Source: Coprinellus micaceus (lineage: Eukaryota > Basidiomycota > Agaricomycetes > Agaricales > Psathyrellaceae). From it: a stretch of DNA of 64,000 nucleotides. Shown here piece by piece: positions 22,405 to 34,550 of this stretch. The notes under the pieces are model-generated. The model saw nothing but the letters and a program-made list of their open reading frames with translations, had not been told where the DNA came from and made no database searches. The position numbers were made by a program, and so were the translations under genes. Each line of letters opens with the position of its first letter. The stretch's first letter is position 1. Where the stretch lies: NCBI GenBank assembly GCA_951394405.1, contig OX596337.1, forward strand, positions 806,001 to 870,000, written 5' to 3'.

Positions 22405-22981
22405 ATGGCCGTGATTCCTGTTTCAAAAAAGCACCCCGGTGCCCTCCGCCTCTCTCCCCATACCCTCTTCGCCGTCAAGTTCTCCCCGTCCCAACTAGTG
22501 GGGTACGTATTCATCGCGATAGGATGTGCCCGTTGACCGGAGCGCTGCTGATGCGGATGGGGGATGGCTGACTGTTGAATAGGGTAACGGGGGCCTAATC
22601 GAATTCAAGGACCTAGGTTCCCTGCCGGGCACGGATGGGGTGATTCATACGGAGTTCAGGGCGAGGGCGTACACGGTGGCGGCGTCGACTCGGATAGGAA
22701 TCCCGAATGGTGAGTCGAGCTTGTTGGAAACAACTTGGTGGCGTTCATGTCAGTGGAACCATAAGGGGGAGGCTTCAAGTTCATTCAAGCTGGCACTGGG
22801 GGGTTAACGTGAACTCATTTCAAGCCATAGACGTCGAACCTACTGTGGATTCGGACGGAGTCTCTTATCATCTAAGCCTTCCACAGGTGGTACTCATTTG
22901 CGAGCTATCTCTCCATAACCTAACTGACAGTTGCGGTGGCGGCGTGAAGTGAGAGGAGCGGCAAGGCTTTCCACTGAATGA
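22405..22981 (+). CDS. Small hypothetical protein, intron-rich
   Basis: ATG at 22405 opens MAVIPVSKKHPGALRLSPHT. Coding-like segments follow at about 22585-22709 (GLIEFKDLGSLPGTDGVIHT, ending at a GTGAGT donor) and 22829-22890 (DVEPTVDSDGVSYHLSLPQ), with a stop near 22979. The first junction is unclear: the good GTACGT donor at 22502 gives the wrong phase, while a GTGGGG donor just before it fits. The total would be about 115 residues. No family recognised; it may be a relic. Confidence 0.35.
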
Positions 22982-23302
22982 CTCGAAGGAAGCGAGTGAG
23001 GCTCGATTTGGCAATCCGATGCTGTGCACCGGCATCAAACGGCGGCTTCGGGTTCCTCGGTCGACCGTTGAGGGCGCCTATTGTTCAACTGGAAGGGAAA
23101 GTAGTGTGATTATAACTTATAAGCACGAATCTCGTCACAAAAATATCGTCGGACGTTTCGTCCTCGTAAGAAGCGGATCATTAAAAAGAAAGGAAGAGTA
23201 TTGATACGACTAGAGCAGTAAGAAATTGTGCCCTCAGGGCCGTTGGGTCAATGTCCTCGACATCGGACAGAATAGTCTGAGCCGCACCACTATACGTATA
23301 AT
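22982..23302. other. No supported gene
   Basis: About 320 bp between two convergent 3' ends, with no credible frame or repeat. Confidence 0.35.
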
Positions 23303-24245
23303 CTACGACTGATCACTCCCAGACCATGTCATGAAGCGAGCCTGAGAAGCCTCCCTCATCGCCTTCACCCCCCGATCGCTTTGATTTCGGGCAAGTTTCA
23401 AGGCAACCTTGAGGCAGTAATACTCGTTCAACCACCATCCCTGGTAGTGATGAACCTCTCGTATCAGCCCTCGCATGGTTTCCTCCTTTTCGTCCAAGGT
23501 CTCTTCTGCGATCTGTAGAGCTCGCATTACTTCGCCCAACTCTGCGTCCTTGTTGGTGAAATTGTCCCTGCCTTCGACCAGTTGTGCTTTGAGAAGCCGC
23601 TCAGATCGCTCCAGACGCTGAATTCGACCTTTCAGTTCATCGATGTTGGCGTCCTTTTCCTCGAGTAGCTGTCGATGCCTACGCTTGATACGATCGTTGC
23701 GGCCGACCTCATCTTCAAGGGGCCTTCTCAACCTATCGGCTAAGCGAGCTAGAAGGCACAAAATAGAGTTAGGGCACTGGAATGCGAGGGAAGGCAGGAG
23801 ATTGCACTGACAGGTTCTCAAGGCGCTCTGGAATGCCTGGACAGTGTTCAACGGCCCTGAATCCCTCCCCACGGCAGCTTCTCCAGTTCTGAGCGACAAG
23901 GTACGTAAATCTATCAAACAGTCAGCAATGAACCAGTGCGAAACCATCTAGGTAGCATCGGTGAGGAATTTCAGACTCACCAGCAACTGCCAGTGGGTTG
24001 GCGTTCCGACCCTCCAACTTCCGATCCGAAGTAGGTTCATTGGAGCTCCCACCGCCGTTGTTTCGCTCGACTCGACCTGCAACGGGAGCTGACACCGCGG
24101 GACTGCGACGGCGATACTCTGCTGCCCGGGGTGGTATGGCTGGGGGAGCTGTGAACGGCTCAGGGGTATCGTGATGGCGGTATCGGCTGGGGAGTCGGAT
24201 GTTTCGACGAGGGCGGTCCAAGATGGTCGAACTGACTTTGGGCAT
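23303..24245 (-). CDS. Coiled-coil protein of a lineage-specific fungal family
   Basis: Exons 24245-23981, 23910-23812 and 23748-23303 give 269 residues; the 63 bp second intron is in frame, so an unspliced reading also stays open. The N-terminus is basic and Pro-rich (RPRRNIRLPSRYR). From about residue 135 there is a long heptad-like region (RLRRPLEDEV...LLEEKDANIDELKGRIQRLE...) forming a coiled coil of about 90 residues, then HHYQGWWLNEYYCLKVALKL and a short tail. The WWLNEYYxLK box looks like a family signature that I have seen in Rhizoctonia-type predicted proteins, from memory only. Probably a dimer; function unknown. Confidence 0.7.
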
Positions 24246-24371
24246 GGCGAACTGAGGAATCGAAGTTCTGGTACAGAGATGCAATGGGTGTCGATGGTTA
24301 TGTTGGGAGCTGGGCTGGTCGCAGAGGATAGGTGGGCTGTGATATCTAACACCAGCTTGTTAGCGGTGGTC

Positions 24372-24999
24372 TTATACTGGTAGGGCAGAGGCGTTCGGCG
24401 CCTCAGATTTATCACACCGTATTACCATGGGCCTACTCCCGGTCGTCGGGTATGTTGTGTCCTTTCCATGGGAACGCTCGTAGTGTCCGGGAATGTCTCC
24501 CGTTCGAGCCACGCTGGACGTCGGCTCCTCTGAGCTGTGGCGACCGAGGTTGGACTTGACGTTTATTGAACGATGGTGGGTTGCATAGCAGCGAACCTGG
24601 CTCAAGAAACGGCATCAATTATCGATGAATTCCGGAACGACTCACCTCAAGGAAAGACTTAGTATATTGCGCCTCCGTACGGCCGATTACTAGTGAAAGT
24701 CGAGTTGAGGTCCAACTTGGATGGTGCTGGCATAGGTCCGCTTTAGGATCCACGATATACACGTGGTGGGCAAAATTGGCGCCCACCCCCTCAATTGGCA
24801 ACTTCTTGGCTTTGATGGGCGAGTAGTTGTCGCGGTGCTCCGAGCACAGCCCAGGGAGCCCAATGCAATTGTTAACACTGGCGCTCTTGGTGACAAGCTA
24901 AAAGAACGGCGACGAGTCCCTGGGTAGTCGGCATAGGCACGACTACACGAACGACTCCGAGGAGCCGTCGTCGCAGTTGCTGACAAGGTGCCATGACAT
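24372..24999 (-). CDS. Hypothetical protein
   Basis: Exons 24999-24949, 24897-24646 and 24596-24372 give 175 residues in phase, with 51 and 49 bp introns. The protein runs from MSWHLVSNCDDGSSESF through NNCIGLPGLCSEHRDNYSPI and GANFAHHVYIVDPKADLCQH to a basic His-rich C-terminal third. Several Cys and His residues could bind metal but make no known motif. It lies between two other lineage-specific genes on the same strand. No family recognised. Confidence 0.5.
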
Positions 25000-25446
25000 G
25001 ATGGCAACTTCGACTTGGGAGAGGAGTCAACGGACAGCCTCCACTGGCAGTTCAAGGACATTCCGAGTGTTGCGGTTCTCGTGTAGAAACCGATCGCATG
25101 TGTTCGGGGTTTGGACCCTGAGTGGGGAGTAAAGAACTACCGGAACATACGGCGAGAAACGCTAGACTTACCTCTTGGCAGACGACAGAGGAGGGCCTAG
25201 AGTCAAGTTTCCTGCCGAGCCAGAAATTCACATCATGCCCCGGAAGCCGAGCAGCCTTTGCTCCGAAGGATATGGGGTGAAGACGACAAAAGTGATAGAG
25301 GATACACGAGATAGCGGGCAGAATACAAAGTCTAATAGTAGGGGTATAGGAGTAAGATACCGTGCAGAGAGGAAGTGGTAAGCACCGTCGATCAATACAT
25401 ACGTCGTCCCAGTCAAAGCCTTCTCGTCGCGCAATCTCGCGGATGT

Positions 25447-25982
25447 TTATGCACTCGCAGCTTCGCCAAATTGGCGTAGGGCTATGTTGTCAACATCCCG
25501 TTAGCTCTGTCTGAGGTTGGGACGACGGGAGGACATACCTTTCGGGCGCCAATTCTGCACCCACATGTCAACCACCACCTGGCTTTCGTCGTCGAGTTCG
25601 TCGTATTTCTCGATAATGATATCCACCCATTCGGTCAGAACCTTTAGACGAGGTCGGAGGCTCGAATTATGGGGATTTGCCATAGATGCGTTGTAAATCT
25701 TTTGGTGCTGGTGGAGTATTTTCACCACATTGGGAAGGTCGAGCTGAATTACGGTTTCGGTGGTGAACTGGGTAACAGTTGGGGTCAAGGGTGGGGCGGA
25801 GGGATGAAGCTTGGACAAATCGCATGACTCTAAGCTGTTGACGTAGAGGAACTGAGTAGCGCCGGTGGCTGGTAGGTCGCTACTTGAGGGTCAGGACTCG
25901 CAATAAACATGAATATGTTGTGAACTTACGCGCTGAGGGGAAAATAGGGCACGCCAACACCGGCATTCGAGACTGGACTCAT
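25447..25982 (-). CDS. Hypothetical protein
   Basis: Exons 25982-25930, 25882-25539 and 25481-25447 give 143 residues. It starts MSPVSNAGVGVPYFPLSASD, contains a helical segment (LPNVVKILHQHQKIYNAS, LTEWVDIIIEKYDELDDES) and ends WVQNWRPKALRQFGEAASA. It is soluble, without a signal peptide. Not recognised; a regulatory or adaptor role cannot be assigned from sequence. Confidence 0.6.
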
Positions 25983-27588
25983 GATGTGACGTGGGGAGGG
26001 ACTATACGAGGCGAGCTTCGTCAGCGAGAAGAGTGTGTGTCAAGACCGGGATTTGGGTCAGTGAGGGGAAGAAAGAAATTGGTAAGAAAGGAGGTGTGGA
26101 ATCGACTCAACCGTTCATGGGATGGTGGGAACCTTAGCGTTTGATTGTGATGAACCCGTTGTATGACCGCACTGCGACCGGGCTGACTGTCCCCGCCATC
26201 TGAACGTCCACATGATCATTGTGCATACTCAGAATCATGAGTCGAAAAATGGTCTGGGAGTCTTGCGGTCACGGTGGCTCTACCCGCAAGCTCGGATTGT
26301 TCTCGGATCCTAATCCATGGCGTAGGAGGTTCTTGTTGTTGTTGAGATTCCGAGGTCAGCAGCCCACGGTGGGGCAGTCAGATAATATGAATGGTGGCGT
26401 TCCTGCTGTCGAATGTCTTCTTACCAGACAAGGGATTCACATTTCACTCGGAATTATATGCCCCTTCAAGGCGTCTACCCTCTGGAAAGTGTCAGCCCCA
26501 GTCTGGTGCGACAGGTAAATCTCGCACGGATGTCATTGGGAAAGGGTACTAAGTGAAGTCTTCGGCGGAAAATCCGACTTCGACCGGCGCGCTTGTGTGT
26601 CCGAGAGGTCGAGTGACTTACGTCGAAGGAGCTGGTCCGTTCTTCAACCTGAGTATGTAGACATCAAGTCACGGAACTTGGGAACAAGGATCGGAATGCT
26701 CAAGCATCACTACATGATTAAAGGTCAAATAAGTTTGCATAAGTTTCTTGGGATTGTGAACAAAGGCCCCACCTTCACTGCAAAGCATCTGCCAACATGG
26801 CTTGGCTGTGAAAATGTGACATCTGGACTCGCGGAAGTAAATGTCATTCCAGTTATCGCGCGATCATCCTGGCGTCTTCCAACCCGTCGAAAGCCATGGC
26901 CATCAATACCTCTCTGGGATCCACCCCTTTGTTTCCGATGAGCTCGAAACAATACCGACAAGGCACTGGGCGTCTTCTCAGAAGTCCGAATCGCCCATGT
27001 TAGTGATTCTTCTCATGTTGCGGTGGCGTTCCGCGCCAAAGTCCCGTTCTGCACGAGTCGGAGGCAGTAGTAGTGGTTCTTGCTGAGATCAGAAGTTAAG
27101 CGCCGAGCAAGATGATCAATCCGAAGCGCCACCAGTCTCCTACTGCCATGCCTTGAACGTCCGAGGTTCTCAATTCTGCGTCTATGATATACAAGAATCG
27201 CCACTGTGCCTCTGAATTCTTGACGTGTTCTATCTCTCCGCCCGTTGCCTGGGGTCACTGGGTACTATCTCGGACTAGGTGTATCCGAATCTACTTTCCT
27301 TAGATATCGCATCCCCCCAGTTCGCTCAGTTCGTCCCATCGATAACGATGTCATTCTACAATTGGGCCGGCGAAGATGTGAGGACGTCTGGAAAGGTTCC
27401 AGCGGCACAGTCACCAGATTTACCGGGAGGGTGTTCAAAGACTTCACAATTTTCGATCTTTCGCACCGTCGATTCCGAGGAGACTTCACCCCTTATAATC
27501 CGCCGCCTTTGTCGCATTTACTGCATCCACATCCCATCCCAAAGTCCGATTTTACTTCACTGCGTAAATACTTCGCCGTCTGTCCACA
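25983..27588. other. No supported gene
   Basis: About 1.6 kb with only overlapping short frames on both strands and no recognisable domain. The last about 100 bp (C-rich, before 27589) probably hold the promoter and leader of the next gene. Confidence 0.35.
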
Positions 27589-30196
27589 ATGTCATCTCCA
27601 CGACGAGGCCCGCCACCGGGAATCCAGGTCAACATTAGTGATGCTCAAATGCTCTCTACGACAGTCACCTCCCCAACTACGACGCTCCCTTCGACTCCTA
27701 CCCCTACTTTGGGCGGGAACGACGTACTCCAGAGAAACGAAGGCGGGGGAACGATGCTCACTTTTACTAGCTCCTTGGAAACGGGGAGTATTCAACTTAC
27801 TACCCCCCTCGGCGGTCCCAACAACGCGCCGAGTATGAGGTCTACGGCGACCTCTGCTGGACACAGCGAGTGCGGAACAGAATCTGATAACTTATCTCTG
27901 CAGAGCTCTTTCCGGTAACCCTTGACTTACTAATTTACGACCAGTCTTACTGATTACCACTTCCCGCGAACTTTACACAGATTGTCTAGCGATGTCGGAC
28001 ATGGTCCACCCCCCACCGTACTTATTCCGTTCTCCGACGCGATTGCCCAAGCAGCCCAGGTTTGCGTCGACGGTCTCAATCGAGCATCATCTTCCCCCGC
28101 TAATTTTTTTTTGTTCAGGTCGGAGTGAGCAACATTGCGAACGTCCTCCCCCCTGTTCGACAGGCCTCCCTCATCAACATAGTGCGCGATCGAGTCACCG
28201 CTGATAATGTGGTTAGCGTACTGGCGAGGGTGTGGCCGCCTCCTTCCAACGCCAGGGCAGCGGCGATGGGATGGAGGTATTTTATGTAAGTCGCGGAGTC
28301 TTTCGTCCCTTTTAGTCTCGCCAACTTAATCGTACTACTTAGGAGCTCCATCCCCATCGACCGACAACTCGGAACCGAGGATGGGGATCCTGAAGACACC
28401 GAGGAGGAGGTCATTGCAGCGCTTGTCGATAGCGTCGCATCCCTAGTCTCAAGATACTGGGAATCGACGATACACCCGGCGATCATCCAGAGATCTACGA
28501 CCTCTCAACCCCGCACAGCGCCGAGTAGCACTCATGGAATCGTCTCTGACAACACCCCTGCTGACTCGAACCCGATCGAGGCGACGCTTGCGCCTCCCTC
28601 CTCCGCGTCCTCCGACACATCCTTTGGCACATCCAGGACATCGATAATCCGTCGTCAGAACCACACTGGCACCCCTCCTCTGTTCTCCCTCCCGAACCAG
28701 GATATTGCTGGTGGAGTTGGATCGTCGCTCCCTGCACTTCCTCAAGAGGTCGTCAACCTCGGTGATACCAGTCAGCAAGGCGTTCCTTCTGCACGATTGC
28801 TCTCCTCCAGAGGGCGTCCCGTCGGTGGGCCTAGGAGTCTGGGACCCCGCCCATTTGTGCCACCACCGGAGTGGCTCAGCACGCCTAGGGGAGATGAAGG
28901 GAAGGAAGATCGTCAGTTAGTCCTTAAAGGATTGCGCAACCTGGAACTGGAACTCGTTACCCCGGACGTTACACTAACGGACGCGGGAACTTCGAGAACG
29001 TCGACGGAGCAAGATGTCGCCGTGAGTTCTAATCTCCTCGACAGTACAACGCGCCTCATACTGACGTTGCTTCACCCTAGGATATGGCGCAAGCCGCTGA
29101 TGTTGCTGTTGGAAACCTCGCCGATATTGCACGTGGAGGTACTGGCGGAGTTAGGAAACGGGCCAAGGCAGAAATGAGGCGACTGCAGGACATTCTCCGA
29201 AACGCCGTGCACCTTCCGAGTCGCCACTCTTCCCGCTCCCCAAGTCCTAGCCCCACCGCTCAGACCCCTACCTCCGCTCCGGCCGCAAGGGGAGATGATC
29301 AAGGCCGCAACACCGATGGCACCTCGAATCCTTCCGCGACCTACTCTCAGGAGGCTGTCACCGCTAGCCCTGCTCCGTGGGAGATTCCTCCAAGGAGAAC
29401 CCCAGCTCCTCCGGGTCCTCTCCAGAACATTTATCCTTCCGCAAGCAGCGGAATTATGCGCATCCACCAAACGACACCCCCTGCCCGAGCTGAGTTGTCG
29501 CAAACGGGCTCGCTCGGCCCAGAAACTGGACCTCACGCCCCAACGTCCGCGTCTTTGTCCGTTCCATCCCCGATGTCAATTCGCCATCCCAGGTCTCCGT
29601 CGTACCCAGGCGATTCTGCCGCCGAAGCCAACGAGATCCAACTGATGTTGGATCTCTTGACCACTGCGGGCTCTGGACAGTCCAACCTCGCCATGAACCC
29701 CCAACACTGGGTCGAACTCTACATGAGGCTCATCGGCCTCTGTTCGTTCATCGCGACTGGAAGTGCCGACTCGGGCCACGCGGGGACTGCCTCCTCCCCA
29801 CTAGCGACGCCTGGGGCATCCACGTCAACGTCAATCCCTGTCAGGGCGTCTGTGACCTGTATCAACCCCCGTCACCGGGATCTAGGACTTCCGTGCGCTA
29901 CACCCATCCCAATTGCCTTCGAAATCCCACTACCCGACCTTCTCACACAGCTGGAGAGGGCGCAGGTTACGAGAATATCACAGCTCTTTTCTATTGTTTC
30001 CACGGTCTTCGTTAATCACCAACGCGACGTCCAGGCAGCGACTCAAAGCCCACCTGGTACAACAGATCTGGATGCTGGCTCTGCGTCGGGAAGTCAGGCC
30101 GGTAGTTCATCGGGGGTCGGTACCAACCAGACGGGGAGTGCTGGGAGTACTCCAGCCCGCAACGCAGACCCAAAGGGTAAAGGCCGCCAGGTCTGA
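27589..30196 (+). CDS. Large Ser/Thr/Pro-rich protein of unknown function
   Basis: Five exons (27589-27914, 27981-28059, 28119-28285, 28343-29021, 29081-30196) give 788 residues. Much of it is disordered. Ordered patches are residues about 110-195 (VLIPFSDAIAQAAQVGVSN, VLARVWPPPSNARAAAMGWR), a short acidic region (TEDGDPEDTEEEVIAALVDS), a helix near residues 420-455 (DVAVGNLADIARGGTGGVRK) and the C-terminal part with PDLLTQLERAQVTRISQLFS. No transmembrane segment or catalytic motif is seen. The ordered patches hint at a conserved fungal family that I cannot name. It may be nuclear, ending in a KGKGRQV basic tail. Confidence 0.72.
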
Positions 30197-31196
30197 GGAT
30201 GGGCACCTGAGGGCTCCGGCAGCTGGTCTGTTGAACGATCATCTTGCGATGATTACTGAACCTGTTACTCTACTTATGATCGCATTCCTGGATTCACATA
30301 ACATACTTAACATAAGGCCCAATTTGATTTCTTTTGTCCTCCGATTGAATACAATGAACGAGAACGCGAAATGCTGAGGAGGGCGGTTCAACTTTGCCTG
30401 ACCGCGCCTCTCCAAAGAGTCCTCGGCTATGTCCGGCGAATTTGGGGCGGACTTTGAACCTGAATTGCGTCAGTCGGCACTGAGACGGTTCGTTCATCCT
30501 TTCGCTAAGCTTTGCTCCTCACCATCACCCTTCAAGTTAGCACCGTCCTGACGAGCGATTCCGACCCTCCCGTGTCCAGTCGTTACAACACCACCCTCCG
30601 ATATTGTGGATACTGCTAGGGGATTCAAGGTACCGAATGCTCTGAGTAAGGAGCTGTTCTGCCATGGCGACCGGGGGATCGTGCTCAGACCCTCGAGACC
30701 GTGACAGCGACGACCATAAACAAAAAGCAAATGCTCTCAAGAATCGTCTGACCAGAGCCAGGGCTACGAGCTGAGTAGCAACAGCGACTGACGAGCACTC
30801 AACCATCAACACTGCCGCACCGTTGGCTCGCTAAGCACGCCTCTCCGAGCAGCTGGACGACGGAGCGGGGATGTCATCCCGATGGGAATCCATTCGATGC
30901 CTCCATGGGGCATCCATGCGCTCCTAAGGACAATAATGGCGGCATAGTAACAATATAAATGGTTGCGATAGGCGTTCTGACATTGACATCGGGTCCCTGG
31001 CTCGGCGCCAATCTGCTGTCGCGAAGGATACCTCCGGCAAGTAGTAAGCGCTCACTGAAGGCTGTGAAGTCCGACGTCAATATAAGCGCTGACCGCCTTC
31101 AAGTCTTCCAGGTCGATTCCGTTCCCCCCCACACACTCGAACTGCTTTCGGTTTCCGCCACATTCTTGCCTCCACTACCACTCGATAGCTTTCATC
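30197..31196. other. No supported gene
   Basis: About 1 kb of 3' region, then the promoter of the next gene. A pyrimidine-rich tract (CTTGCCTCCACTACCACTCG) lies just before the ATG at 31197. No convincing frame. Confidence 0.4.
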
Positions 31197-32857
31197 ATGG
31201 CCAGCACTGCAGACTCTTCCCGCGACAAAGAAAACCAGCCTCCCGCCTCTCAAACGGCGGCTGCCCCAAAGACCGGAGAGAAGCGACAGCGGGCCATAGG
31301 CGACCTGCAGGATGGTTCGATATATACCGGCAGGGGCAGAAAGCGACAGTGAGTTTTCATTACCTACTAGTACGGGCACCGTGACGATCGCTAATTTAAC
31401 ACACCCGTTTCTGATCTATTTCGTAGTCAAGGAACGGACCCATTGGTTCATTACGGACGCCATTTTGGGCGAACTATTCGCGCGTTCTGCAGGGTCCACA
31501 CCCTTCTCACCAACGGCGTAAATAGGACGATGCAAATCGAGCTGGATCGACTTAGTGAAGCGGAATTAGACCCTGCGTAAGTGGATTTAGTCAAGTGTTT
31601 GTCTAAGCGTATATTGACTTCGGGCTACTTAACTTCCAGGGAGAGGACTGAGCACAACATCTATAAACGGCTTCTTGCTATAGCTCCCAACTTGGAAGAG
31701 AGGTTGAATACCGGGTCAAACAACGAGTTAATTTACATCGCGGATATGGTAAACATTGCTCTCTCCGTCGGGCCTAGCGACCAACCCTTGCTGATCATCT
31801 CCTTTGCCACGCAGATCACCAAAGGATCGTCCAGCGCTAGGTCGGCCGACACGCGATCGCTGAAATCTGCCATCATCGACTGGATTACGCCGCCAAACAG
31901 CGTCCTGAGCCCGCCTTTACCGCGCAACGTGAAGACGGGTCGCGGGTTCCATCACGAGCGCACAGGAGAGCTGCTTTGCCTGGTTAATCTGGATTGGTCT
32001 GACACAAAGTAAATTCGGCACCGTGATCGAACAGCTTAAGGGATTGACTTTAGATTCCAACTGTTTAGGATCAGGCGTGATTTAATGAGCGGAACCCTCA
32101 CCCCGTCAGGAGACCTCTGGCCCCGCTTCCTCTATCGAGGTTACATGTACGATGCGGAAAATCCTTGGGAAGGGTTGTTTCGTAGCTCCCTATTGGTTAT
32201 GGTACGTCGCCTGACATATGTTCGAGCAACGTGTTTATGACGGTTGTCTACCACCGCGTAGGCTTTCAAACATGTCTTCACCTCCCCCAGTTCTGCTCTC
32301 GCAGATGAGCCAGCTTCAAGTTCCTCGAAGTGCACAAAGTCCTCTAACGCTCGTCTTCACGGGATGACACATGTGACCATCCCGTCTATTGCTTATATAG
32401 CTACGCAGGTGAGTGAGGTTTGTACGGTGGTTGCGTTGCCTCAGTTTGACTCACAAGCCGCACACGCTTCCTTCTCCCCAGGTTCGCTTCGCGTTGAGCT
32501 CGGCGCCGACGTTTTCTCGTACTGATACCGTGACCGACTCCGAATACTTCTACTTCCTCGTAATCGACTTGTTGGATGACCCCGAAGAATCTGAGGAGGT
32601 CACGTCGCTCTTGCGATGGTGGAATCAGTGAGTTCGCCCACTATAGAATTTGCGAGACTCAACTCATTCGATTGGACCCCTTTCATAGGCAAATATTCCC
32701 CACGTACATTAGCGAGACCCGTTCTATCCACAAAGATTCGGTCATCGCCAGGATCAAGGAGCGTCGTCGCCAACTCCAAAAGCCATCCCCCGTTCAACGC
32801 CAAGGTTTAGCTCCAAGTTCAAGCGCAAACGCGACTGGTTCCGGGGCTGCGGCTTAG
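31197..32857 (+). CDS. DUF6698-like fungal protein
   Basis: Eight exons (31197-31348, 31427-31576, 31640-31748, 31815-32008, 32069-32201, 32262-32408, 32482-32627, 32689-32857) join in phase to 399 residues. After a basic, Ser-rich N-terminus come QGTDPLVHYGRHFGRTIRAF, a helix ending APNLEERL, SARSADTRSLKSAIIDWITP, RGFHHERTGELLC, FRSSLLVMAFKHVFTSPSS and VRFALSSAPTFSRTDTVTDS. This order matches the DUF6698 family, widespread and multicopy in Agaricomycetes and of unknown function; the family number is from memory. No catalytic motif is apparent. Such genes often lie in repeat-rich regions and their expansion suggests mobility, but no transposon ends were found here. Confidence 0.82.
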
Positions 32858-34550
32858 GAGGTGATAAACAGATGTCCGAGTAATATCAGGATTACCTCAG
32901 TGTCTCCGCCAAATCTTCCGGATTACTATATCTCACGTTATTGCCAACTTGACGCTCGACGCCTGACGTACGAACGGTAGATTACACTTAATTTGTTGGG
33001 TACCAACTCTGGGTCCTACTAGTAATAGTATGATTTTATCTAATTTACGCCAGTTACGAACGTCCCCTCCCCAGTAGCACACGGTCAAGTAAAAAGACTC
33101 GTTACAACTTCCCGCGAGTAGAGGCGTGCTCGGTAGTAAGCGCCTACGACGATGGGAACCAAAGGTGCCGGGCGCCTATCGCTAGATTGCCGAGGTCGCT
33201 AATCTTGAAGAGTCATGCCAATGATGCTCGTCAAGAGGGCATTGCCGCCTGGGCTCATTCACGCGTTATTACTATGGAAACGCTGATAGGTAGACCCTGA
33301 ATCCGTTGGGGCCCTGGCCCTGACTGATCACCTCTTTTAATTATACCCCCCGAGATACGGTAGCGGCTTTATGAAAGCTATGGCAACAATCACTATGGAT
33401 TCGAGTGGACGTCGGTGGGCGCATGTTGAGGTTACTACTGCTCGAACTCGAACGATCTGAATAGGCTCCTACTAATCGTGATCCCTCGAAGTGGCACAGG
33501 TTCATATGAATGTACAATACAGCTCTTAGAAGGTTCCGAAGAGAGCCTGAGTCACGGTCGGACGTCCTTCCAGAATTCAAATCCAAATTGAAACTGAGCT
33601 GCCCGACGTTGTGGTGGGACCGCATAGTCAGCTGCTGCTGGTACTCCACTCCGACGCTGCTCTCTTAACTCCAATGGGCGCTCTGACAGAGGGGAGCGGG
33701 GCCACCCTGACCATCAGAACGAAATTTGGGGCAACAGTCGCCTTGCGATACTACCTGTCAACAGACCGTTCGTCTCATGCCAGTGGTAGACACTGGACCC
33801 TGGTCGCCGCCAGAGGCATTAGACGGTTTCCTGACTTACCCGAGTTCCCATAGGATTCTCAATCAGTGCAGCGCCTGCAGCACCGCATTGAAGTGAAGCC
33901 CGGGCAACCTCACCGCCGCGACCGTCACCGATTGACGTCCTTGGCAAGTAGAAAAAACGATGATGTGAATCGCGAGCCCAACGGAGTTTGCCTGCTCACG
34001 CCTGAAAAATAACCATCCCTACTACGAAACGGCTTCGCCCACGGCCACACAGCCGGGATCAAAGTCACGTCACGATTCAATGGGGTGGGGTAGTAGCCGG
34101 TTCCCATCTCACCCCGCCACCACCATGACCCCCGCCAGGGACACTTCCGTAACTACCGTGCTTTCGGGCGCCTAATAGAATCCGGGCCTAACTTCCGGAA
34201 GTGAGACCCAAGCCGTAACGGTATGAGTTGCAGTTAGCGACCCATCTTCGCTCTCGAGGAAGCTGTCGCCTCTCGTCGAGTTGCGTGGTTACCTGATGCT
34301 CGAGGATGACAATTGCTACATCCCTGGGCGGCGACTTGAACTATCTCTTCGACTACTATCCCCAATGGGCCTGGACGAGAGTGCTATATAAAACTGGGCT
34401 GGAATTGGGGAAGACAATCAGCAACCCACTCAGTACTAATCGACCCCCCAAACGACTCACCGAGCTCCCGCCCATCGCCCATCGCCCATCACCAAAACCC
34501 CCCTTCTTGAAGTCGTCCAACCTCAAACTTGAATTTCCCCATCCACAGTA
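32858..34550. other. No supported gene
   Basis: About 1.7 kb with no credible frame. Frames at about 33341-33649 (minus) and 33611-33853 (plus) show no domain and no intron-compatible extension. Confidence 0.4.

Noticed and set aside
26219..26941. Possible gene in the 26-27 kb gap
   Set aside because: Frames are short and no GT...AG joins give a longer protein with regular composition.
27075..27130. 5S rRNA-like word AGATCAGAAGTTAAGC
   Set aside because: Only the short internal word resembles 5S rRNA; the flanks do not fold into the five-helix structure or match fungal 5S ends.
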